NCBI RefSeq assembly: GCF_000153185.1
Contig: NZ_CH724154.1
Coordinates: 80,745-144,744 of the forward strand
DNA: 64,000 nt
Reading direction: 5' to 3'
Source: Reinekea blandensis MED297
GTDB taxonomy: Bacteria > Pseudomonadota > Gammaproteobacteria > Pseudomonadales > Natronospirillaceae
The position numbers and the translations under genes are program-made. Below the pieces are notes generated by a model. The model was not told the DNA's origin. It made no database searches and worked only from the letters and a program-made list of their open reading frames with translations. Shown here in pieces: positions 10,353-19,636 of the stretch. Each line of letters begins with the position of its first letter. Positions within the stretch are counted from its first letter, which is position 1.

Positions 10353-11796
10353 GCTGCGCCTCCTGCCAGTTCAAAACGGTATCCTGATCAGAAAAGGGGT
10401 GACGAACACCATCAATTTCCTGATAGCTCTCATGACCTTTACCCGCGATCAGAACAACATCGGATCGTTCGCTGTCATTTAATGTCTGAACAATGGCCTC
10501 ACGACGATCTGGGATTACCCGATAGTTCGCCTCTGTTGAGAAGCCCTGTTCAATATCAGCAATGATCCGAGCCGATGGCTCTGTTCTTGGATTATCATCG
10601 GTCACCACGACCACATCAGCATATTGCTCAGCAACCCGGGCCATTTCCGGTCGCTTGCCGCCATCACGATCACCACCACAACCAAAGATCACCACCAACC
10701 GACCATTCACATGCTCGCGGCAGGATTGCAGTGCTTTTTCTAGCGCGTCAGGTGTGTGCGCGTAGTCAACGACAACCGTTGGTGAATAGGCGGAACGCAG
10801 GGTTTCCATCCGACCTTTAACGGGATTGCAGTTAGAAATCACCCGAGCTGCGGTATTGACCGGAACCCCTTCTGCCAACATGACCGTCAGTGCCGCCAGC
10901 GCATTGCTTAAGTTAAACCGCCCAAGCAAGCGAAGATTCAGATCCACGTCGGTTTCCGGTGTTTTCACTTTGGCATCAATACCAGCTTCATGACAATTGA
11001 CTTCAAGTGCCTGCACATCGGCATCCGTTTCCAGTGCGTAAGTCCACACTCGCTCCGCCATGATGCGCTCACGATTTTTCTGAACCCACTCGTCATCTAA
11101 GTTCACCACGGCGTTACGCAATCCAGGCCAACGCATCAGACGCCACTTCGCTTCGAAATAGGCTTCCATAGAGTGATGGTAATCGAGGTGATCTCGGGAC
11201 AAGTTGGTAAACACAGCCGTTGAAAAATGAAGCCCATCGACACGCCCCTGATCCAGACCGTGCGAAGACACTTCCATCGCACAGAACTCAGCTCCCTGAG
11301 ATTGTTGCCGTGACAGTTCTTCATGCAAACGGATTACATCGGGAGTGGTATTCAGTGTATCGCTCAACTGCCCCCACAGACCCTGACCGTTGGTGCCGAT
11401 GATGCCACACCGACGTCCGAGGAAATCCAAAGATTGCGCTACATACTGACACGTTGAGGTTTTACCGTTCGTCCCGGTAATCCCGATAACCCTGAGTTTA
11501 TGTGTTACTGAGCCATAGAAACGATGCGCCAGCTCGCCTAATTGATCGCGTAAGCCATCCACGACACAAACCGGCACCTGAGTATCATGTTGAATCGGCA
11601 CTCGGCGCTCACACAGTATGGCAACCGCCCCCTTATCGATGGCCGATTGAATGAAATCGTGGCCATCCGCATGAAAACCCTTCAGCGCAATAAAGACAGA
11701 CCCACGAGTGACTTCCCGGCTATCCAGTGTGATGTCGACAGCTTTAACGCCGGCCAACTCAGGGTGTTCAGGCAACCAATCCATCATAGAGATCAT
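10342..11796 (-). CDS. murE: UDP-MurNAc-L-Ala-D-Glu--meso-diaminopimelate ligase MurE
   Basis: MurE adds the third residue of the stem peptide. The 484-aa protein shows the N-terminal motif ITLDSREVTRGSVFIALKG, the P-loop GITGTNGKTSTCQYVA, and the C-terminal motif TDDNPRTEP. The DNPR tetrapeptide is the known marker for meso-diaminopimelate rather than lysine as substrate, so the peptidoglycan should be the A1-gamma type. It overlaps ftsI by 4 bp and murF by 11 bp. Confidence 0.97.
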   Translation of the reverse strand: MISMMDWLPEHPELAGVKAVDITLDSREVTRGSVFIALKGFHADGHDFIQSAIDKGAVAILCERRVPIQHDTQVPVCVVDGLRDQLGELAHRFYGSVTHKLRVIGITGTNGKTSTCQYVAQSLDFLGRRCGIIGTNGQGLWGQLSDTLNTTPDVIRLHEELSRQQSQGAEFCAMEVSSHGLDQGRVDGLHFSTAVFTNLSRDHLDYHHSMEAYFEAKWRLMRWPGLRNAVVNLDDEWVQKNRERIMAERVWTYALETDADVQALEVNCHEAGIDAKVKTPETDVDLNLRLLGRFNLSNALAALTVMLAEGVPVNTAARVISNCNPVKGRMETLRSAYSPTVVVDYAHTPDALEKALQSCREHVNGRLVVIFGCGGDRDGGKRPEMARVAEQYADVVVVTDDNPRTEPSARIIADIEQGFSTEANYRVIPDRREAIVQTLNDSERSDVVLIAGKGHESYQEIDGVRHPFSDQDTVLNWQEAQHVE

Positions 11797-13463
11797 GAAC
11801 CCGCCCCTTTTGCGATCATCGGCGCTTTATCGGGCTTCACATCCAACAAAGGCATAGCCTGCTGCATGATGCCCCGGAAAACAGTCGCTGGCACTTCCCC
11901 TCCAAAATAGGCGTCTTCTGGTGGTTCATTAATCACAACAACGGTCACCACCTGTGGATCGTCGGCCGGCACGATGCCAACAAACGAGGAAACATATTTA
12001 GAATCTTCATAGCCAGCCGAGCCAACTTTATGCGTCGTTCCGGTTTTACCGGCCACTGAGTACCAGTCCAAAGCAGCACGAGTCGCTGTACCGCCAGGTT
12101 CCACCACCGTTTTCATCATTTCTAAAACAGCGTCTGCCGTTCTTGCAGAAACCACCTGACGACCGTCGTCAAAAACGGTGACGCCGTCGATCAATCTGGC
12201 ATTAACACGCTGCCCACCGTTCGCCAGTGTGGCGTATGCCTGCGCCAAGTGCAGCGGCGTTGTTGACATACCATAGCCGTAGGCCAAGGCCCCTTGCGTT
12301 ACCTGATCCCAGCGCATCGGGTTCGGCAACGACCCTGTAGCTTCGCCCGGAAAACCCAAACCAACATTTTCTCCGAGACCAAAGTCATAAAACCCCTGCC
12401 AGAAATTTTCCGCTTCCAGTTCCTGAGCGATTTTCACAATACCGACGTTACTGGACTTCTTGATCACTTCCGTCGCGGTCAGTGCGCCATAATTGCGAAA
12501 ATCGCGAATGGTAAATCGGCCCAGCTTCAGTCGCCCGGGGTTGGTATCAACCGTCGATTGCGGGGTAACGATTCCGGCTTCTAGTGCCAACGCCATGGTC
12601 AGCGGCTTCATGACCGAGCCGGGCTCAAACAAGTCAGTAATGGCGCGATTGCGCATGGCCTCAGGCTCTAAAGAAGAGCGATCGTTCGGGTTGTAGCCTG
12701 GCTGATTCACTAATGCGAGCACTTCGCCGGTGTGCACGTCCATCATGACGACCGATCCGGAGGTACCACCGTTTGCCGCGATGGCTCTTTTAAGCTCCCG
12801 GTAAGCCAGGTACTGCAATCGAAGATCGAGTGTTAGCGTCAAAGTTTCGCCCGACTCTGCAGGCAACAACTCACCAACATCGCGAACAGAACGACCAAGC
12901 AGATCCCGGATGATTTCTTTTTTGCCGGCATGAGATGTCAACTGAGCGTCAAATGCCAACTCAATACCTTCCTGCCCCCGGTCATCAATGTCTGTAAAAC
13001 CAACGACATGTGCAGAGACTTCTCCAGCCGGATAATAGCGCTTGTACTCACGCTGGCCGTATACACCTGGTAAGCCCTGATCAAGGATCTCCTGAGCTTC
13101 ATCTGGCGTCATATGCCGCTTGACGTACATGAATGCCTTGTGCTGTTCCGCCCGAACCGCCAAGGTCTGACGACTGACACCCACGGCTTTAGCCAGAACC
13201 GGAATGTCCTCGATATTCAGTTCCCGAGGGTCCGCCCAGATAGACACGACTGGCGTACTGACCGCAACCGGTTCACCATATCGATCCTCGAGCATTCCGC
13301 GCGGAGCATTCACCACCTCGACACGCTGCCAGCGAGAAGTACCCTCGTTAATCAAAAAGTCTTTCTGAAGCACCTGCAAATAAACGACGCGCCAAACCAG
13401 AACGGCCAGTAAAACCAGCAATCCGATCTGAACCGTTATAAAACGCCATCGTGTTAACTGCAT
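11793..13463 (-). CDS. ftsI: Septal peptidoglycan transpeptidase FtsI (PBP3)
   Basis: FtsI is the class B penicillin-binding protein that cross-links septal peptidoglycan in the periplasm. It has a short cytoplasmic tail and one membrane anchor (about residues 7-27), a non-catalytic pedestal domain, then the transpeptidase domain. The active-site motifs are SVMK (Ser283), SSN in KKSSNVGIV, and KTGT (Lys473). Length 556 aa versus 588 in E. coli. It follows ftsL by 21 bp and overlaps murE by 4 bp. Motifs are all intact. Confidence 0.97.
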   Translation of the reverse strand: MQLTRWRFITVQIGLLVLLAVLVWRVVYLQVLQKDFLINEGTSRWQRVEVVNAPRGMLEDRYGEPVAVSTPVVSIWADPRELNIEDIPVLAKAVGVSRQTLAVRAEQHKAFMYVKRHMTPDEAQEILDQGLPGVYGQREYKRYYPAGEVSAHVVGFTDIDDRGQEGIELAFDAQLTSHAGKKEIIRDLLGRSVRDVGELLPAESGETLTLTLDLRLQYLAYRELKRAIAANGGTSGSVVMMDVHTGEVLALVNQPGYNPNDRSSLEPEAMRNRAITDLFEPGSVMKPLTMALALEAGIVTPQSTVDTNPGRLKLGRFTIRDFRNYGALTATEVIKKSSNVGIVKIAQELEAENFWQGFYDFGLGENVGLGFPGEATGSLPNPMRWDQVTQGALAYGYGMSTTPLHLAQAYATLANGGQRVNARLIDGVTVFDDGRQVVSARTADAVLEMMKTVVEPGGTATRAALDWYSVAGKTGTTHKVGSAGYEDSKYVSSFVGIVPADDPQVVTVVVINEPPEDAYFGGEVPATVFRGIMQQAMPLLDVKPDKAPMIAKGAGS

Positions 13464-13484
13464 AACCCTAATGCTTCCTGTCTG

Positions 13485-13760
13485 TTATTCTATTTCCACT
13501 GTGTTTGCATTATCCGGGAGCACCATTCCCAACTCTTCCCGAGCGACACGCTCAACCCGAGAAGGCGAAGAAAAGGCGCTTTCTTCTAATATCAGTCGCC
13601 CCCAGTCTTCCAGCAGCAGTTGATACTGAGATCGCAACCGCTCCAACTCTGAAAACTGCGTACGGGTGTTGTAGGTAACGCTGACAATCCCAAAGGTCGT
13701 CATCAGCACCACCACTACTTCAATCACCAGCACAAACCAGGACACCGGTGTCGGCTTCAT
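13485..13760 (-). CDS. ftsL: Cell division protein FtsL
   Basis: FtsL is a small bitopic protein that forms the FtsQLB complex through a periplasmic coiled coil. The 91-aa product has one membrane segment at about residues 8-28 (FVLVIEVVVVLMTTFGIVSV) followed by a heptad-rich region (TQFSELERLRSQYQLLLEDW). Sequence conservation is low in this family, so the call rests on length, topology and its fixed place between rsmH and ftsI. It overlaps rsmH by 4 bp. Confidence 0.92.
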   Translation of the reverse strand: MKPTPVSWFVLVIEVVVVLMTTFGIVSVTYNTRTQFSELERLRSQYQLLLEDWGRLILEESAFSSPSRVERVAREELGMVLPDNANTVEIE

Positions 13761-14704
13761 CGCGACAACTTCTCTGCAACCCGCAACACCGCGGAGCGCG
13801 ACCGCACATTAACGGCCACTTCTTCTGCACTGGCCTTAATAGCCTTCCCCACGGCCTTCATCGTGACGTGAATATCCTCATCACGCACAGGCAGCCCCGG
13901 AGGCAACTCAGGCCCTTTGGCCTGAAGCTTAATGAACTGTTTTACCGCGCGATCTTCGAGACTGTGGAACGAGATTACCGCCAACCGACCTCCCGGCTTA
14001 AGTGCGCCAACTGAGGCACTCAAGACGGCATCCAACTCGTCCAGCTCACCGTTCACGGCGATGCGGATCGCCTGAAAAGACTTAGTCGCCGGGTGTTTTT
14101 TATGATCCCACTTAGGGTGAGCAGTTTTAATAATCTCAGCCAATTGCAGCGTACGCTCGATGGGTTGTTTCTGCCGTGCCGTTACAATGGCGCGTGCAAT
14201 ACGTCGACTGAAACGCTCATCCCCGTATTGGAACAACACATCCGCCAGTTCTTTTTCGGACACCCGGGCAATCCACTGAGCTGCACTCTCGCCAGATTCC
14301 GGATTCATCCGCATATCCAGCGGGCCATCCGCCCGAAAACTGAATCCACGCTCAGCATCATCCAACTGCGGTGAAGACACGCCCAAATCAAGCAGAATGC
14401 CACTGACCTGACCCATCAATCCGGCTTGTTTGAGTACAGAACTCAGTTCCGCAAAACCACGCTGGACCACCGTGACCCGCGAGTCTTCTGCGGCCAGCTC
14501 GTTGGCGGTTGCAATCGCCAGCGGGTCTTTATCGAAGACAATCAGCCGCGCATCGGCATCCAGACGGGATAGCAGGAGCCGGCTGTGACCACCTCTTCCA
14601 AAGGTGCCATCGACATAGACACCAGAACCAACATCCACGGCCTCAACGGTTTCGTGCAATAGCACAGTTTCATGCGAATACGGCTGATCTGACGGTAAAC
14701 TCAT
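13757..14704 (-). CDS. rsmH: 16S rRNA (cytosine(1402)-N4)-methyltransferase RsmH
   Basis: RsmH (MraW) methylates N4 of C1402 in 16S rRNA, fine-tuning the ribosomal P site. Class I SAM methyltransferase motifs are visible: YVDGTFGRGGHSRLLL for SAM binding, LLDLGVSSPQLDDAERGFSF, and the C-terminal AVISFHSLEDRAVKQF. At 315 aa it matches E. coli (313). It overlaps both ftsL and mraZ by 4 bp. Its partner for the same nucleotide, RsmI (2'-O-methylation of C1402), is encoded about 1.2 kb upstream at 15892-16758. Confidence 0.97.
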   Translation of the reverse strand: MSLPSDQPYSHETVLLHETVEAVDVGSGVYVDGTFGRGGHSRLLLSRLDADARLIVFDKDPLAIATANELAAEDSRVTVVQRGFAELSSVLKQAGLMGQVSGILLDLGVSSPQLDDAERGFSFRADGPLDMRMNPESGESAAQWIARVSEKELADVLFQYGDERFSRRIARAIVTARQKQPIERTLQLAEIIKTAHPKWDHKKHPATKSFQAIRIAVNGELDELDAVLSASVGALKPGGRLAVISFHSLEDRAVKQFIKLQAKGPELPPGLPVRDEDIHVTMKAVGKAIKASAEEVAVNVRSRSAVLRVAEKLSR

Positions 14705-15177
14705 AGCGAAATCTGCTCCAACTCTTCCGTCATCGATTCATCGGTTCCGGCCGCGGCAATGTATTCATCCCGAGCCTGCTCCCATTCGGCTTCAGACCAG
14801 AGCTCAAACTTATTACCCTGACCGAGCAGAACGACCTTCTTGTCCAGACCGGCATATTCTCTCAGCGGCGCAGAAATCAAGACGCGCCCCGCCGAATCGA
14901 TATCAACATCGGTGGCATAGCCGATAAGCAATCTTTGAATTCGTCTTGCGGCCTTATTAAAGCTTGATAGCGCAGATATCTTCTCCTGAATGACTTCCCA
15001 CTCAGGTAAGGGATAAACCAGCAAACAACGGGATTCGGTATCAATGGTAATGACCAACTGATTCTCTGCAGCGGCATCCAACATCGCCCGATAACGACTG
15101 GGCACAGCAACACGCCCTTTGGCATCTAAAGCCAAAGAGTGCACGCCACGCAGCATGATGTTATCGGACAACGCCAT
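14701..15177 (-). CDS. mraZ: Transcriptional regulator MraZ
   Basis: MraZ is an AbrB-like double-domain DNA-binding protein that represses the dcw promoter in E. coli. The 158-aa protein shows the two repeated motifs, LDAKGRVAVPSRYR near the N-terminus and DIDSAGRVLISAPLREYAGL near residue 92. It is first in the cluster. Three direct repeats matching its known operator pattern lie 50-75 bp upstream of the start, just after a predicted promoter, so negative autoregulation is likely. It overlaps rsmH by 4 bp. Confidence 0.96.
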   Translation of the reverse strand: MALSDNIMLRGVHSLALDAKGRVAVPSRYRAMLDAAAENQLVITIDTESRCLLVYPLPEWEVIQEKISALSSFNKAARRIQRLLIGYATDVDIDSAGRVLISAPLREYAGLDKKVVLLGQGNKFELWSEAEWEQARDEYIAAAGTDESMTEELEQISL

Positions 15178-15228
15178 TTAAGACCCCAGTCTTGGTGTAT
15201 GGTCAGCGCTCACTAACAGGCGCTAAAT

Positions 15229-15252
15229 CCACTTTGTACCACTTTATCCCAC
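15229..15252 (-). promoter_or_regulatory. MraZ operator: three direct repeats at 10-bp spacing
   Basis: On the minus strand GTGG occurs three times with exact 10-bp period (GTGGGATAAA, GTGGTACAAA, GTGGAT). In plus coordinates the CCAC cores are at 15229-15232, 15239-15242 and 15249-15252. MraZ of E. coli is known to bind TGGGN direct repeats separated by 5 bp, which gives the same 10-bp period. The repeats lie immediately downstream of the predicted -10, around +1 to +25, where a bound MraZ ring would block initiation. Assignment to MraZ is inference from pattern and place. Confidence 0.75.
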
Positions 15253-15260
15253 AATTCGAC

Positions 15261-15289
15261 ACTATAGTGCCACACACAACCACAAGCAA
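15261..15289 (-). promoter_or_regulatory. Predicted sigma70 promoter of the mraZ/dcw operon
   Basis: Reading the minus strand, TTGCTT (15289-15284) and TATAGT (15266-15261) are separated by exactly 17 bp, a good match to sigma70 -35 and -10 elements. Initiation would fall near 15254, about 75 bp before the mraZ ATG and at the edge of the MraZ repeats. Confidence 0.65.
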
Positions 15290-15487
15290 GTATTCACTAT
15301 CACGGAATGACCTAAAAAATCCTTAAAAAACATAAGCTTACAAAGTGGGTCACAAAACGGGAAATAAAGTTAGCGAGCACTAACAAACCAAACTACGGAT
15401 AGAATCTAAAGTTAAAGGCGAGACTTAAAGTAATACATTAAGTATTAGACTGATTTTGAATAAAAATAAGAAGGGGTATAAAAAAAT
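15290..15487. other. Non-coding interval between the dcw promoter and rnpB
   Basis: This AT-rich interval carries no convincing reading frame. Its lower edge holds an A-run (15480-15486) that reads as a T-run after the RNase P RNA on the minus strand. GTGGGT and ACGGGA on the plus strand at 15345-15361 resemble MraZ half-sites but lack the 10-bp period. Confidence 0.5.
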
Positions 15488-15831
<344 letters not shown>

Positions 15832-15891
15832 GCAGCGCACCTTAATGATATTGAGCAGGAAGGCAAGAAAAAACACTTATCGACAACTCAC

Positions 15892-16758
15892 TCAGGTCTC
15901 AGAACTGCGCTGTGACAATAGATAGTCGTAATAGAGTTTCTTACGACCACCAAACGCATCGGCGAGCGCGGCCGCCAACACTTTCGGAGGCAGGGAATCA
16001 CCGAGCGTTACGACTAATTTTCTGACTTCGTCGGATATTTCAGCCTGTTTGGACTTTCCAACGCCCTGAACCAACAGGACAAACTCACCCCGTCGCTGAT
16101 TGGCATCATTTGCCAACACCGCCTGAACATCGGCAACCGTTCCTCTTAACACAGTTTCGAACGTTTTGGTGAGCTCACGGGCCAGGACAATTTGCCGGGC
16201 AGCTCCCAGCACTTTAGCGAGATCAGCTAAAGAATCTTCAATCCGATGACTGCTCTCATAAAAAATGACGGTACCCGCATACTCCGAGATCTGCTGAAAC
16301 GCGGACTGCCGAGCCGACGTTTTCGCCGGCAGAAAACCTTCAAACGAGAAACGGTCGGTCGGCAACCCTGCCACTGACAATGCCGCAATGATTGCGCTCG
16401 CACCTGGTACGGGTACAACCGCCAAACCTTTTGCTACAACGTCGTTGACCAGAACGTACCCAGGGTCACTGATCAAAGGCGTACCGGCATCACTGATCAG
16501 AGCAATCGACTCACCCGCTTCCAACCACTGCAGGATTAAGGCGGATTTGTCTCGTTCATTATGCTCATGAAGCGCTTCCAATCGGGCCTGAATACCCAGA
16601 TGATCAAGTAAACGAACGCTGTGACGGGTGTCTTCACAACAGACCCGACTGACGGATGACAGGACCTGTCGGGCACGTTCGGTGATATCCGCCATGTTGC
16701 CTATCGGCGTTGCGACGACATAGAGCGTCCCGGCGGTGACGGTGGAGGAGTGGGGCAT
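15892..16758 (-). CDS. rsmI: 16S rRNA (cytidine(1402)-2'-O)-methyltransferase RsmI
   Basis: RsmI 2'-O-methylates C1402 of 16S rRNA, the same nucleotide that RsmH N4-methylates. The 288-aa protein has the tetrapyrrole-methylase fold motifs: LYVVATPIGNMADITERA at the N-terminus, VCCEDTRHSVRLLDHLGI, and ALISDAGTPLISDPGYVLV. Length matches E. coli (286). It is divergent from lpoA across a 102-bp gap, and rnpB follows 61 bp downstream on the same strand. That short spacer holds no strong promoter match, so rnpB may be partly read through from here. Confidence 0.96.
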   Translation of the reverse strand: MPHSSTVTAGTLYVVATPIGNMADITERARQVLSSVSRVCCEDTRHSVRLLDHLGIQARLEALHEHNERDKSALILQWLEAGESIALISDAGTPLISDPGYVLVNDVVAKGLAVVPVPGASAIIAALSVAGLPTDRFSFEGFLPAKTSARQSAFQQISEYAGTVIFYESSHRIEDSLADLAKVLGAARQIVLARELTKTFETVLRGTVADVQAVLANDANQRRGEFVLLVQGVGKSKQAEISDEVRKLVVTLGDSLPPKVLAAALADAFGGRKKLYYDYLLSQRSSET

Positions 16759-16860
16759 TTTTCCGGACCCTTACACTGAGGTTAGAAATGGAACGATGAC
16801 TTTAACGACATTAACTGAGTAAAATGCGCGGACAACTCAGAAACGGTCGCCATTGTACCT

Positions 16861-18684
16861 ATGTTTTTCCTGAAAAAGTCAGCTTCTCTTAAAAGCCTTA
16901 TTCTCCTGACTGCGGTTTTTACAGTTGGGTGTGCCACCAATGTTGTCGAAACGACCACACCATCGCCCAGTGAAGAGGTCACCCAAACCCAGCAGGATCG
17001 CCAGAGGATCGATCAACAACTCGACCTGATCGAAGCCCTGCTGGCAGAACAACAGGTAGAAGAAGCGACCGTTCTGCTCAATGATCTGGATTTTGACTCG
17101 CTGAATACCGCGCAACAGACTCGTTACGCGCTTTCCCAGGCCAATGCCGCATTAGTTCTGGGCGATGGTCAGCAGGCGCTAACCTGGCTGAGCGGTGATT
17201 ACGTGTACCTGTTCGATGGTTTACCGCTGGAACAGCAGATCACCATCGGCTTGAAACGGGCAGAGGCCTATGAGTATTCGGGCAAACCGCTGGCGGCCGC
17301 ACGGGAGCGGATATTCATGGCACCTTTACTGGAAGGTGAGCAAGCGGATTACAACCATGATCAAATCTGGTTCGATTTACAGCTCGTGCCGGAAGAATCG
17401 CTGCGCGAACTCGTTAAGACTGAGTCGAGCCCCGACCTGACCGGATGGATTGAGCTTTCCTTAATCAGCCTGACGCACAGTGACGACCTGTACCGCCTGC
17501 TCACTCAGGTAGAAGACTGGCAAAACCGCAAGCCCGCCCACCCGGCTGCGAAGAGACTGCCGGGAAGCCTGAGCATGCTCCGTGAACTGGCGGCTGGCCA
17601 ACCCAAGCACATCGGTGTTCTGCTGCCACTTTCCGGCCCACTGGAAAAAGCCGGTAATGCAATCCGGAACGGGCTGCTGACCTCTTGGTATCAGGCACGG
17701 GATGCCGAACAAGATGTGCCGACGCTCACGTTCTATGACACGGCGAAAACTGAAGACGTTCAGAACCTTTATAAACAAGCCATCACCAATGGCGCGGAAA
17801 CCATCATCGGCCCGCTGGCTAAAGCCAGAGTACACCGACTGGCAGATGCTGAATCGCTCCCCGTTCCGGTGCTGGCCCTGAACTACAGCGATCGTCCGGC
17901 AAAAGATGCAAACAGCTTCTACCAGTTTGGCCTTTCCCCTGAAGATGAAGCGACCCAGGTAGCCGATGATATCTGGCAACAAGGCGTTCGCTCCGTACTG
18001 GTCGTCGCCCCGAACAGTGCCTGGGGCATTCGCACCAGCGATGCCTTTATCCGTCATTGGCAGTTAAAAGGCGGCACCGTCACCAGCAAAGCCTTGTTTG
18101 AACGACCCGACCAGTACCTGGGTGTCATCAAACAAGCTCTGAACATTGATCACAGCGAACGCCGCCACCAACAATTGCAGTACCGACTGGATGAACCGCT
18201 CGAGTTTGAGTTCCGACGCCGTGACGACGTTGATATGGTGTTCATGCTCGCCTTCCCAGCCCAGGCCCGTCAGTTGAAGCCCATCCTTAACTATCAGCGG
18301 GCCATCGACATTCCGGTGGTCGCAACCTCCAGTATATATGCAGGGACCAGTGACGCTGATCGGGACAAAGACCTCGAAGGCATTCGCTTTATCGAAATGC
18401 CCTGGCGCCTGCGCCCGAGTACACTTCGTTCAAAGATCGGACAGGCCTTCCCGGAAAGTCTGTCCAGCTACTCGTCCCTGATTGCCTTCGGCATCGACGC
18501 TTACCGCCTCTATCCCCGTCTGCCGCAGATGGCAGTCTTCGATGATGTCCGTATTCAGGGTGTCACGGGTTCGCTATCGATGGCGGATAACGGATTAATC
18601 CGGCGTAATCTGGACTGGGCGGTCATTGAAAACGGACTGGTGCGACCCAGAAACCTGACCATTCAGACCAGCCGCCGGCCCTGA
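16861..18684 (+). CDS. lpoA: LpoA/LppC-family outer-membrane lipoprotein activator of PBP1a
   Basis: LpoA is an outer-membrane lipoprotein that reaches through the periplasm to stimulate PBP1a transpeptidase. The 607-aa product starts with a lipoprotein-type signal ending at Cys24 (FTVGC; Thr at -3 is unusual). An N-terminal helical TPR-like region (about 40-240) is followed by a periplasmic binding protein-like domain from about residue 250 (HIGVLLPLSGPLEKAGNAI) to the end. This two-domain layout and the rsmI-lpoA-yraN order are typical. The 102-bp gap to divergent rsmI must hold its promoter; TAAAAT at 16820-16825 is a candidate -10 with a poor -35. Confidence 0.9.
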   Translation: MFFLKKSASLKSLILLTAVFTVGCATNVVETTTPSPSEEVTQTQQDRQRIDQQLDLIEALLAEQQVEEATVLLNDLDFDSLNTAQQTRYALSQANAALVLGDGQQALTWLSGDYVYLFDGLPLEQQITIGLKRAEAYEYSGKPLAAARERIFMAPLLEGEQADYNHDQIWFDLQLVPEESLRELVKTESSPDLTGWIELSLISLTHSDDLYRLLTQVEDWQNRKPAHPAAKRLPGSLSMLRELAAGQPKHIGVLLPLSGPLEKAGNAIRNGLLTSWYQARDAEQDVPTLTFYDTAKTEDVQNLYKQAITNGAETIIGPLAKARVHRLADAESLPVPVLALNYSDRPAKDANSFYQFGLSPEDEATQVADDIWQQGVRSVLVVAPNSAWGIRTSDAFIRHWQLKGGTVTSKALFERPDQYLGVIKQALNIDHSERRHQQLQYRLDEPLEFEFRRRDDVDMVFMLAFPAQARQLKPILNYQRAIDIPVVATSSIYAGTSDADRDKDLEGIRFIEMPWRLRPSTLRSKIGQAFPESLSSYSSLIAFGIDAYRLYPRLPQMAVFDDVRIQGVTGSLSMADNGLIRRNLDWAVIENGLVRPRNLTIQTSRRP

Positions 18685-18686
18685 AC

Positions 18687-19043
18687 TTGAAAGCTGAGCA
18701 TCTGATATCCGGACAATCCGCGGAACAGCTAGCGGAAAAGCATCTTCGACAACAGGGTTTGACGTTGCTGACCCGCAATTTCAGCTGCCGATTTGGTGAA
18801 ATCGACCTGATCTGTCAGGACCAACTTGAGCTGGTCTTTGTCGAAGTTCGTTACCGTCGCGGCCAGCGTTTTGGTACGGCCGCAGAAACTGTTACCATTC
18901 GTAAGCAGCAAAAACTGATTAAAGCGGCACAGCATTATCTGGCCGCCCACCCCGAACATCAGCGCAAAACGATGCGATTCGATGTCATCGGGATCGATTC
19001 TGCACAGCATATTGAGTGGATAAAAGGAGCATTCTTGAGCTGA
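18687..19043 (+). CDS. yraN: YraN family (UPF0102) endonuclease-like protein
   Basis: YraN proteins have a restriction-endonuclease-like fold; their cellular role is not established. The 118-aa product shows the family core NFSCRFGEIDLICQDQ and LVFVEVRYR, in which the acidic residues and the EVR Glu/Arg correspond to a PD-(D/E)xK-like centre. The start is a TTG at 18687, two bases after the lpoA stop. Its stop overlaps the diaA ATG (TGATG), so it is coupled to the genes around it. Confidence 0.9.
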   Translation: MKAEHLISGQSAEQLAEKHLRQQGLTLLTRNFSCRFGEIDLICQDQLELVFVEVRYRRGQRFGTAAETVTIRKQQKLIKAAQHYLAAHPEHQRKTMRFDVIGIDSAQHIEWIKGAFLS

Positions 19044-19636
19044 TGAACCCTCAGGAATTGATTGTTGAACAAATCGGCGCCGCGCTGGAAACCTTCCATA
19101 TGGCCGCTGAATCCCTCTCGGAACTGCTGGAGCAGACCGCCGATGCAGTGACAGAGTGCCTGTTACAGGATGGCAAAATTGTCGTGGGAGGCATGGGAGC
19201 TTCTGGCGCCACCGGGGCCATTTTCACAGCAGGAATGCAAAGCTGTTTCGAGCGAGACCGTCCCAGCCTTCCTGCCATCATGCTCAGTAACGATGGCATC
19301 ATCACCAGTGCGATCGCTCACGACTCCGGCCCGGCGGACATCTATGCCCGCCAGGTCCGTTCAATCTGTCATGCGCCCGATATTCTGCTGATCCTGTCAT
19401 CGAACGGCAACGCGTCTGCATTAATCAAGGCGATACAAGCCGCTCACGATCAGGGTGTCTGCGTGGTTGCCCTAACCGGCGGAAACGGTGGAGATGTTGC
19501 CTCTGTTCTGGAAGGTGACGATATCGAACTCAGAGTGGAGTACGATCGACCCGGTCATGTGCAACTGGCCCACCACCTGATACTCAACTGCCTTGTTGAG
19601 CTGGTCGAAAACTCAATTTTTGGACACGAACTATGA
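19043..19636 (+). CDS. diaA: DiaA-like SIS domain protein, DnaA initiator-associating factor
   Basis: DiaA is a homotetrameric SIS-fold protein that binds DnaA and promotes timely initiation at oriC in E. coli. The 197-aa sequence aligns closely with it across the whole length (RPSLPAIMLSNDGIITSAIAHD, ILLILSSNGNASALIKAI, CVVALTGGNGGDVASVL). It is related to GmhA, but the locus and the RPSLPAI stretch favour DiaA. I chose ATG 19043, which overlaps the yraN stop as TGATG; a GTG at 19016 would add nine residues. An AAGGAG lies about 14 bases upstream, rather far. Confidence 0.88.
   Translation: MNPQELIVEQIGAALETFHMAAESLSELLEQTADAVTECLLQDGKIVVGGMGASGATGAIFTAGMQSCFERDRPSLPAIMLSNDGIITSAIAHDSGPADIYARQVRSICHAPDILLILSSNGNASALIKAIQAAHDQGVCVVALTGGNGGDVASVLEGDDIELRVEYDRPGHVQLAHHLILNCLVELVENSIFGHEL

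Noticed and set aside
15345-15361. GTGGGT and ACGGGA as additional MraZ sites
   Set aside because: Spacing is 12 bp rather than 10 and they lie upstream of the promoter; only the three periodic repeats are convincing.
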